From assembly GCA_035527975.1 (NCBI GenBank), contig DATKZM010000053.1:1-40238 (forward strand): a stretch of DNA of 40,238 nucleotides, read 5' to 3'. The DNA comes from DATKZM01 sp035527975 (GTDB lineage Bacteria; Pseudomonadota; Alphaproteobacteria; JAPULJ01). Under the pieces are notes generated by a model. It ran no database searches and was not told where the DNA came from. It saw nothing but the letters and a program-made list of their open reading frames with translations. Below, piece after piece: positions 34,614 to 40,238 of this stretch (positions are counted from its first letter, which is position 1; every line of letters begins with the position of its first letter). The position numbers and the translations under genes were made by a program.

Positions 34614-34718
34614 GCACCCCCCACCCTAGCCCTTCCCCTCAAGGGGGGCGGGTATTCAAGCGGGGCCGCGGCAACAGCGCCCCCTCCCCCCTTGAGGGCG
34701 AGGGTCGGGGCGGGGGCT
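34614..34718. repeat. C-rich palindrome between crotonase and SDR genes
   Basis: The left arm CACCCCCCACCCTAGCCCTT with CCCCTCAAGGGG is inverted on the right (CCCTTGAGGGCGAGGGTC and GGGGCGGGGG). It shares its CCTCAAGGGG core with the hairpin at 38428. It is non-coding. Confidence 0.7.
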
Positions 34719-34746
34719 GTGTTGCAGACGAGAAAGGAACGTTGAA

Positions 34747-35562
34747 ATGGCATCGCTTGCAGGAAAGACCCTATTCATCACCGGCGGCTCGCGCGGGATC
34801 GGGCTTGAGATCGCCAAGCGCGCGGCGGCCGACGGCGCCAATGTCGCGATCGCGGCCAAGACCGTCGACCCGCACCCCAAGCTGCCCGGCACTATCCACA
34901 GTGCGGCCAAGGAGATCGAGGCGGCGGGCGGCAAGGCGCTGCCGCTGCAATGCGATATCCGCGACGAAGACCAGGTGATGGCCGCGGTGGAGGCGACGGT
35001 CGACGCCTTCGGCGGTATCGATATCTGCGTCAACAACGCCAGCGCCATCTCGATGACCGGGACCGAGGCGACGCCGATCAAGCGTTACGATCTGATGCAC
35101 CAGGTCAACGCGCGCGGCACCTATCTGGTTTCGCAGACCTGCCTGCCGCATCTGAAGCAGGCGGCAAACCCGCATATCCTCGTCATGGCCTCACCGATCA
35201 ACCTCAACCCGCGCTGGTTCGGCCCGCATGTCGCCTACACGATGGCGAAGTACGGCATGAGCATGTGCGTGCTCGGCATGGCCGAGGAGTTTCGCGGCAA
35301 GATCGGCGTGAACGGGTTGTGGCCGAAGACCGTGATCAACACGGCAGCGCTGCAGATGATCCCTGGCGTCGACCTTGACGGCACGCGCCTGCCCGCGATC
35401 CTCGCCGACGCCGCGCATGCGATCCTGACGCGCGACGGCAAGACCTGCACCGGCAACTTCTTCATCGACGAGGAGGTGCTGCGCGAGGAGGGCGTGAGCG
35501 ATTTCGAGCAATACGCCAACAAGCCGGGCGCGCCGCTGCTGCCGGATCTGTTTCTGGATTGA
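34747..35562 (+). CDS. HSDL2-like short-chain dehydrogenase
   Basis: 271 residues of the SDR family, closest in pattern to the dehydrogenase part of HSDL2. TGGSRGIGLEIAKRAAADGA binds the nucleotide, NNASAIS is the catalytic Asn region, and VAYTMAKYGMSM gives YxxxK; the usual Ser position is VMASPINL. It likely oxidises or reduces a hydroxyacyl or alcohol group, consistent with handling the alcohol or acyl-CoA made by the dehalogenase and crotonase-family enzyme. The sterol-carrier domain of eukaryotic HSDL2 is absent. Confidence 0.88.
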   Translation: MASLAGKTLFITGGSRGIGLEIAKRAAADGANVAIAAKTVDPHPKLPGTIHSAAKEIEAAGGKALPLQCDIRDEDQVMAAVEATVDAFGGIDICVNNASAISMTGTEATPIKRYDLMHQVNARGTYLVSQTCLPHLKQAANPHILVMASPINLNPRWFGPHVAYTMAKYGMSMCVLGMAEEFRGKIGVNGLWPKTVINTAALQMIPGVDLDGTRLPAILADAAHAILTRDGKTCTGNFFIDEEVLREEGVSDFEQYANKPGAPLLPDLFLD

Positions 35563-35600
35563 GGGGGCGCGTGAAACCGCTTTATCGAAAAATCACCGCC

Positions 35601-35627
35601 GTCATTCCCGCGAAAGCGGGAATCCAG
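35601..35627. repeat. REP unit, left end of GIY-YIG element B
   Basis: GTCATTCCCGCGAAAGCGGG then AATCCAG: one palindromic unit of the same family as copies A, C and D. It forms the downstream flank of the minus-strand GIY-YIG reading frame, and the TGA stop codon of that frame lies inside it. Confidence 0.85.
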
Positions 35628-35910
35628 TCAGCATTTCGTATAAGTCCTGCCAGTCGGGATTGGTCCCTTCGATCAGAGACAGCTTCCATGCCCGCCGCCA
35701 CTTCTTGATGGCTTTCTCACGAAGGATGGCGGTCTCGATCTCATCGTGTCGTTCGTACCAGACTAGGAACTTCACACCGTACTTCGATGTGAATCCAGGA
35801 ATGGCACCTTCGCGATGCTCCCAAACTCGACGCACCAGATCGGACGTGACGCCGACATAAAGTGTGCCGTTGCGTTCGCTCGCAAGGATGTAGGCGTAGC
35901 CGCCGTCCAG
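35602..35910 (-). pseudogene. Decayed GIY-YIG nuclease gene inside a repeat pair
   Basis: The translated minus-strand frame reads GGYAYILASERNGTLYVGVT, VRRVWEHREG and KAIKKWRRAWK, closely matching the intact gene at 5517. No ATG, GTG or TTG precedes the GIY element in frame; the first usual start is GTG 35835, after the GIY and YIG motifs. CTG 35910 or a frameshift from an upstream ATG are the only other options, so the gene is probably broken at its 5' end. The frame ends with GFPLSRE read from the repeat itself, which supplies the stop. The coding part lies between two oppositely oriented REP units, as if it were the loop of a REPIN. Confidence 0.75.
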
Positions 35911-35998
35911 TACCTTCCGCCTGAAGTACGCGCATCTTATCGCAGCGCGGGCAACCTGGGCCGATCATACCAATGATGGAGTTCGTGGCACTGTAACT

Positions 35999-36041
35999 CT
36001 GGATTCCCGCTTTCGCGGGAATGACGGCCAAATAGATGGCG
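35999..36041. repeat. REP unit with extension, right end of GIY-YIG element B
   Basis: CTGGATTCCCGCTTTCGCGG then GAATGACGGCCAAATAGATGGCG: the inverse of the unit at 35601 plus the AGATGGCG extension also seen at 5467 and 5908. Together with 35601-35627 it brackets the GIY-YIG remnant as inverted ends. Confidence 0.85.
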
Positions 36042-36076
36042 CCCAATTCTCGACAAGCCGGAAATGAGCGAGGCCC

Positions 36077-36940
36077 CTACCCGTCGCGCGGCGGCCGGTC
36101 GGTGGTCAGCCGCTTGATATAGGCGGGCCACAGCCCCGCATCGGTCTTGGCGTCGTGGTGCTTGATGGCCAGCGCGGCGAGATCGAAGGAGCGGTAGACC
36201 TCGTGCAGGATCACCGCGAGCTTGAGCAGCCGGTCCTCGGGCAGATCGGCGAATGTCGCGAAGTCCTTGGCGTAGACCGCATCGGCCCAGAGGAACTGGC
36301 TGAGCGCGGCGTTCTCGTTCTCGCCGGCGACCAACGGCTTGAAGGTGCGCCCGCCGAGGCCGACGAATTTGTGGAACTCGAAGCCGAAGGCACGCAGCAC
36401 CTCGTCGACCTCGCCGAACAGCGGCTGGTCGACATAGAGCGGTACGAATTCGGCGCGGATATGGACCACGACGGCATGGCGCAGGGTTTGCTCGGCGCCA
36501 GCCAGCGCCGCGCCGGCGCCGCCCTGAATGCCGACGCGCAGGTAATCGGCGCCGGCCGCCTCCTCGATATCGTCGAGGCGCACCGTCTCCACCTCAAAGC
36601 GCTCGACGACCTCGGCCGCATCCCCGAGCGTCTGGAAGAGCGCCATCGCCGCCTTGTCGGGGGCGAAGACCGACGACATGGCGGGATCGGCGCAGCGGTG
36701 GAACTGCGCTTCTGCGCCATTGCCGACCACCAGCGGCAGATAGACGTGCTTGCCGCGCGCCTGCTCGTTCAGCGCATCGCACACTTCCTCGATCGGCTCG
36801 AAGCCGACGACCCGCGCCAGCCCCCGCCGCACGATCGCGGCATAGGCGTCTTCGGCGCCCTCGACCGGGGCGGCGCCGATATCGACGACCTTGATGGTGG
36901 GAAGGCCGTCGAGCAGGTCGGAAAAGGGAAACGCTCGCAT
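36077..36940 (-). CDS. FkbM-like methyltransferase-family protein
   Basis: 287 residues with a Rossmann methyltransferase start: KVVDIGAAPVEG for S-adenosylmethionine motif I and ARVVGFEPIEEVCDAL for motif II, then SSVFAPD, FEVETVRLDDIEEA and LRVGIQGGAGAALAGAEQTL. The order and spacing match the FkbM family, which O-methylates sugars and other natural products. In typical members the late motif reads KxDIQGxE; here the Asp and Glu positions are Gly and Ala, so activity is questionable. No glycan cluster is adjacent. Role unknown. Confidence 0.75.
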   Translation of the reverse strand: MRAFPFSDLLDGLPTIKVVDIGAAPVEGAEDAYAAIVRRGLARVVGFEPIEEVCDALNEQARGKHVYLPLVVGNGAEAQFHRCADPAMSSVFAPDKAAMALFQTLGDAAEVVERFEVETVRLDDIEEAAGADYLRVGIQGGAGAALAGAEQTLRHAVVVHIRAEFVPLYVDQPLFGEVDEVLRAFGFEFHKFVGLGGRTFKPLVAGENENAALSQFLWADAVYAKDFATFADLPEDRLLKLAVILHEVYRSFDLAALAIKHHDAKTDAGLWPAYIKRLTTDRPPRDG

Positions 36941-37060
36941 GGGCGGGTTTCATTGCGTCGGGTGTGGTGCGCGGCCGGGCGGGCATTGGGGCCGAAGAAA
37001 TTCGCCTCGTGGTCGCCGCGTTGGCCAATGCGCGACCGGCCTGCCGTTTATGGTTAAAAA

Positions 37061-37450
37061 ATGTGGCCGAATCAATGGCGATCAAGGTTGGGCGACGTGG
37101 CGGAGGTAGACTTCCGCTATTCGACACGCACCAGCATCCGCGTGAGCGGCGCAGATCTGGCGCCCAAGGCCCTCAAGAGCAGCCAGGGCATCCGGGCGTC
37201 GCACCGCGAGATCTACACGCTGCTGCGCGCCCGCGATGCGACCGACGCGCGCGAGCTGATGCGCCAGATCCGCGCGCAGCGCGTCGCCGAGGCCGGCGCG
37301 GCGGTGGCGGGCGAGGCGGTGGGCGCGGCCTGCTGTCGAGCGGTCTGGGCGGTCGAGGGACACAAATGCGCTTGCCGAGTTGGTACGCGAACGATACGAG
37401 AGCACCAGCTCGTCATTTCGACCGAAGGGAGAAATGATGTGGTCAATTGA
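37061..37450 (+). pseudogene. Remnant of a GntR/FCD-type regulator
   Basis: A 129-codon frame whose middle (SQGIRASHREIYTLLRARDA then TDARELMRQI) looks like the ligand-binding helix pair of the FCD domain of GntR regulators (SHREIYxALRARDAxxARxLMRxH). There is no N-terminal winged helix, and the end runs into a repeat fragment (CGTCATTTCGACC). It is best read as a truncated, decayed regulator lying directly before the solute-binding-like gene. It could also be a chance frame; confidence is low. Confidence 0.35.
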
Positions 37451-37478
37451 ACGCGTGATGCACGGGAGGAGGACGACA

Positions 37479-38393
37479 GTGGGTACTTCGAATGCGGGTG
37501 CTTCGAATGTGGGCACATCGAAATTCGTGATCGCACCGCATATGCGGCTGCATGAGTGGGTCGCCGAGGACAAGGGCTATTTCCGGCAGGAAGGGCTCGA
37601 CTACGTGTTCGCCGATCCGCTGGCCTCCACAGACGGCAGGGTCCACGACCTCGGCGACAAGGTCGGCGCGTACCAGACCTTCGAGGCCGGGCGGGCCTGC
37701 GACGTGTCCTCGGCCTGCCACTGGACGGTCAATGCTGCCGCCGCTGCTGGCCATGGCAAGATGTACCGCGACGCCTATTCGGTCTCGCCCTCGGCGATCT
37801 TCGTGCCGCCGGACTCGGATATCCAGAAGCCCGAGGATCTGGCCGGCGTGCCGGTCTCGGTCGGCTACCAGTCGGGCAGCCATTATTCGACCATCCAGGC
37901 GCTGGAGCAGTGGCTGAAGCCCGAAGAGATCAGCTTGAGCTTCGGCGACGGGCTGCTGTTCAACCGTCTCGACCTGGCGGTCGACCGCAAGATTCCCGCG
38001 GTCTCGCTCTTCAGCGGGCCCTACTATGTCTGCGAGCAGCTCGGCTTTCGCAAGATCTGCGACACGACGTTCATGATGGCCGGCATGATCACCGGCGCGC
38101 CGGACATGGAGGATGTGCGCAAATACTACCGGGCGCTCAAGCGCGCCCAGAGCGACATCGATCTGCGCCCCGAGCTCTATACGTATTTCTACCTGAAGGA
38201 ACTGCCCGAGCGCTTCCACGCGATGGTCGACACGCGCCGCATGGGCCCCGGTGAGCGTATCGTCTTCGAGACTTATACGCGGGAAGTATTCCAGCAGTCG
38301 CAGGACTGGATCGCCGAGCGCGATATCTTCCCCGACGGCATGAAGGGCACCGGCGTCTATGAGGAGGCGACGATCTCGGTGGCGGCGGAGTAG
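37479..38393 (+). CDS. Solute-binding-like (NMT1/SsuA-type) protein without a signal peptide
   Basis: 304 residues from GTG 37479, which follows an unusually strong GGAGGAGG site by six bases; earlier ATGs at 37437 and 37458 lack one. The start MGTSNAGASNVGTSK is a 15-bp tandem repeat in DNA. The body is a periplasmic-binding-protein type II fold: KFVIAPHMRLHEWVAEDKGYF, then FVPPDSDIQKPEDLAGVPVSVGYQSGSHYSTI, as in nitrate/sulfonate/pyrimidine-precursor binding proteins. No signal peptide or lipobox is present, and no permease or ATPase gene lies beside it, so it may be a cytosolic binding protein or enzyme. Confidence 0.83.
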   Translation: MGTSNAGASNVGTSKFVIAPHMRLHEWVAEDKGYFRQEGLDYVFADPLASTDGRVHDLGDKVGAYQTFEAGRACDVSSACHWTVNAAAAAGHGKMYRDAYSVSPSAIFVPPDSDIQKPEDLAGVPVSVGYQSGSHYSTIQALEQWLKPEEISLSFGDGLLFNRLDLAVDRKIPAVSLFSGPYYVCEQLGFRKICDTTFMMAGMITGAPDMEDVRKYYRALKRAQSDIDLRPELYTYFYLKELPERFHAMVDTRRMGPGERIVFETYTREVFQQSQDWIAERDIFPDGMKGTGVYEEATISVAAE

Positions 38394-38427
38394 GGCGCTG
38401 CTCTTTCATTGCCCGGACCAAGCAGCT

Positions 38428-38458
38428 GTTCCCCCTCCCCCTCAAGGGGGGAGGGAAC
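38428..38458 (+). terminator. Hairpin after the solute-binding-like gene
   Basis: GTTCCCCCTCCCCC-TCAA-GGGGGGAGGGAAC is a strong, nearly perfect stem 35 bases after the stop codon. It shares its core with the palindrome at 34614. Lack of a T-run makes it a likely but unproven terminator. Confidence 0.55.
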
Positions 38459-38527
38459 TGAAAGACCACCGATTTCAACATTTGGGATTGTGCTCTAGGC
38501 TCGCTTGAACAGTAGACGCAGGTGGGC

Positions 38528-39718
38528 ATGGCAGCGGAAGCGCGCGCGAGCTACGATGTTGCGATCATCGGCGGCGGGGTGATCGGCTGCGCGGTTGCCT
38601 ACTTCCTGGCGGCCGATCCCGGCTTCGACGGCACCGTCGCGGTGATCGAGCGCGATCCGAGCTACGAAGATTGCTCGACGACGCGCTCGGCCGGCTCGAT
38701 CCGCCAGCAGTTCTCCACCCCGGAAAACATTCAAATGTCGCTCTTCGGGCGCGCCTTTCTGGACAGCGTCGGCGAGGCGCTGGCGGTGGAGGGCGAGCGC
38801 CCCGATATCGGTTTCGTCGAGCGCGGTTACCTCTTCCTGGCGAGCGAGGCGACCAAAGCGGCGCTGGAGGCAAGCCATGCGATCCAGAAAGCGCATGGCG
38901 CCGACAATGTGCTGCTGGCACCGGCGGAGATCGAAGCGCGCTTTCCCTGGCTCTCGGCCGAGGGCGTGGCGGTGGGTTCGCTCGGACTGTCGGGCGAAGG
39001 CTGGTTCGATCCGGCCTCGCTGCTGCACGCCTTCCGGCGCAAGGCGCGATCCTTGGGCGCGTTGTACCTTCGGGACGAAGTGACCGGCATCGAGCGCACG
39101 GGCGGCCGCGTTGCGGCGCTTACGATGGCATCGGGCGTGCGGATTGCCTGCGGCGCCGTGGTCAACGCAGCCGGGCCGCGCGCCGGCAGGGTTGCGGCGC
39201 TGGCGGGGATCGACCTGCCGGTGACGGCAAAGAAGCGGTTCGTCTTCGTCTTCGATTGCCGGGAGGACTTGCCTGGCTGCCCGCTGGTGATCGACCCGGC
39301 GGGCGTCTACTTCCGGCCCGAGAGCGGCAAGTTCATCGGCGGCGTCTCGCCCGCACCGGAGAACGATCCCGATTGTTTCGATCTCGAGGTCGACTACAGC
39401 TGGTTCGACGACAGGGTCTGGCCGCGCCTTGCCGCGCGCGTCAAGGCCTTCGAGGCGGTGAAGATGGCCGGCGCCTGGGCCGGACATTACGATTACAACA
39501 CGGTCGACCAGAACGCGGTGCTGGGGCCGCATCCGGAGACCCGGAATTTTTTCTTCGCCAACGGCTTTTCCGGCCATGGGTTGCAGCAGTCGCCGGCCGC
39601 CGGGCGCGCCACCGCCGAGCTGATCGTCCATGGCGCCTATCGCACGCTCGATCTCGGCCGCTTCGGCTATGCCCGCTTCGCTGCGGGCGAGCCGGTGCGC
39701 GAGCTGGCCGTGGTGTAG
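38528..39718 (+). CDS. FAD-dependent oxidoreductase (DAO/FOXRED1-like)
   Basis: 396 residues from ATG 38528; GTG 38522 is the alternative. An N-terminal FAD-binding site VAIIGGGVIGCAVAYFLA, the CSTTRSAGSIRQQFS segment, and a C-terminal HYDYNTVDQNAVLGPHPET ... NGFSGHGLQQSPAAGRATAEL are the DAO-family landmarks; the HGLQQSP sequence is typical of sarcosine-oxidase/FOXRED1-like members. It oxidises a C-N bond of an amine or amino acid with FAD. The substrate is unknown. The upstream solute-binding-like protein might supply a nitrogen compound. Confidence 0.88.
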   Translation: MAAEARASYDVAIIGGGVIGCAVAYFLAADPGFDGTVAVIERDPSYEDCSTTRSAGSIRQQFSTPENIQMSLFGRAFLDSVGEALAVEGERPDIGFVERGYLFLASEATKAALEASHAIQKAHGADNVLLAPAEIEARFPWLSAEGVAVGSLGLSGEGWFDPASLLHAFRRKARSLGALYLRDEVTGIERTGGRVAALTMASGVRIACGAVVNAAGPRAGRVAALAGIDLPVTAKKRFVFVFDCREDLPGCPLVIDPAGVYFRPESGKFIGGVSPAPENDPDCFDLEVDYSWFDDRVWPRLAARVKAFEAVKMAGAWAGHYDYNTVDQNAVLGPHPETRNFFFANGFSGHGLQQSPAAGRATAELIVHGAYRTLDLGRFGYARFAAGEPVRELAVV

Positions 39719-40032
39719 GCCCACCAGGCCCTGAGCCCTCAATTGCATGGTCGATGACGGCGTAGTATTTGCCCAGGCATCGAAAGATCGGGTGGGTAAT
39801 TTTCTTTCGCACGGATCGAAGTTCCGCGAGGGATTTTTGGTTAATGTCTTGCCGGGGAACGGCAAAAAGACATGATGACAATCATGCGAAAAACCGACGA
39901 TTCTTGGCGATTTGGCCGTTAAATGCCGCGACAATATGTGCTTATGATGCGGTGGACGGCTCCCGCCGCCGGCATCCAGGTGCCATAGAGTGGTTGCTGT
40001 TGAAGCCCACGCTAAAAGGGGGAGCCGCCCAG
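39719..40032 (+). other. Non-coding left end of the IS110-family element
   Basis: About 310 bases before the transposase ATG, without a reading frame of note. The element boundary is not visible by eye. IS110-group elements carry a structured non-coding RNA (bridge RNA) at one transposon end, before the gene in the IS110 subgroup and after it in the IS1111 subgroup. TTGCCGGGGAACGGCAA at about 39851 is a hairpin. The subgroup cannot be decided from 68 residues. Confidence 0.4.
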
Positions 40033-40238
40033 ATGGACGCTATCACGATCGGAGTTGATCTCGCGAAGACCGTCTTTCAGATCCACGGTGTTGATGCGAC
40101 CGGGGAGACCGTGGTCCGCAAGCAACTGAGACGCCGTCAGGTGTTGCCTTTCTTCAAGAAACTGGCGCCATGTCTGGTCGGCATGGAGGCCTGCGCCACC
40201 GCCCATCACTGGGCGCGGCAGCTTGAAGCGCTGGGGCA
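40033..40238 (+). CDS. IS110-family transposase, N-terminal part
   Basis: The frame from ATG 40033, after a GGGGGAGCCG site, runs off the window after 68 residues. MDAITIGVDLAKTVFQIHGV is the RuvC-like DEDD start with Asp9, and LRRRQVLPFFKKLAPCLVGM with EACATAHHWARQLEALG gives the conserved Glu and the His-Trp-Ala-Arg element of IS110-family transposases. These cut and rejoin DNA with a DEDD metal site plus a later Ser. The rest, including that Ser domain, is outside the window, so completeness is unknown. Confidence 0.9.
   Translation, partial: MDAITIGVDLAKTVFQIHGVDATGETVVRKQLRRRQVLPFFKKLAPCLVGMEACATAHHWARQLEALG

Overview
The window is high-GC DNA from a free-living alphaproteobacterium. 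The lineage call rests on a SAM-II riboswitch in front of metZ, many gene families typical of Rhodospirillales/Hyphomicrobiales-like genomes, and intergenic spaces packed with palindromic repeats of the kind common in that class. The exact genus cannot be told from sequence alone. Most of the window is ordinary chromosome; there is no rRNA, no CRISPR array and no prophage. The only certain insertion sequence is the start of an IS110-family element at the right edge.

Layout. 1-5.4 kb: a small secreted Tyr/Gly-rich protein, an AhpD-like protein, an OmpA-domain envelope protein with an internal duplication, metZ under a SAM-II riboswitch plus terminator, and a cupin. 5.4-7.2 kb: a GIY-YIG nuclease gene between two palindromic repeat pairs, a radical SAM enzyme, and tRNA-Gly(CCC). 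7.3-11.3 kb: a 17-bp tandem array in front of a secreted protein, a cupredoxin-like protein, a lipoamide-dehydrogenase-like flavoprotein and a small periplasmic protein. 11.3-16 kb: a mostly minus-strand catabolic set (TauD-type dioxygenase, YciI-like, GNAT, MDR reductase, HpcH/HpaI aldolase), then a TPR protein. 16-19.6 kb: a Na+/H+ antiporter, an IclR regulator and a gentisate-dioxygenase-like ring-cleavage enzyme. 19.5-21.4 kb: a DUF2269-like membrane protein and an SDR-DoxX fusion.

21.7-26.1 kb is a housekeeping and sulfur block: coaBC, dut, an Rrf2 regulator, cysK and a MoeB/ThiF-type adenylyltransferase, with a TauE/SafE exporter opposite. With metZ this makes sulfur amino acid metabolism a theme. 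27.6-31.8 kb: a hotdog thioesterase, a lone Flp pilin under a very AT-rich upstream region, an MFS transporter and a large SPOR lipoprotein. 32-35.6 kb: a TetR regulator followed by haloalkane dehalogenase, enoyl-CoA hydratase and an HSDL2-like SDR, plausibly one catabolic unit. 35.6-40.2 kb: a second, decayed GIY-YIG gene inside the same palindromic repeat, an FkbM-like methyltransferase, a remnant GntR/FCD regulator, a solute-binding-like protein without a signal peptide, a FAD oxidoreductase, and the IS110 start.

The most interesting structure is the link between the two GIY-YIG genes and one family of palindromic repeats. The repeat pairs look like REPINs (inverted REP doublets), but no RAYT-type transposase gene is present in the window; instead both gene-associated copies carry or flank a small GIY-YIG nuclease. 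This could be a nuclease-linked family of short mobile palindromes and is testable genome-wide.
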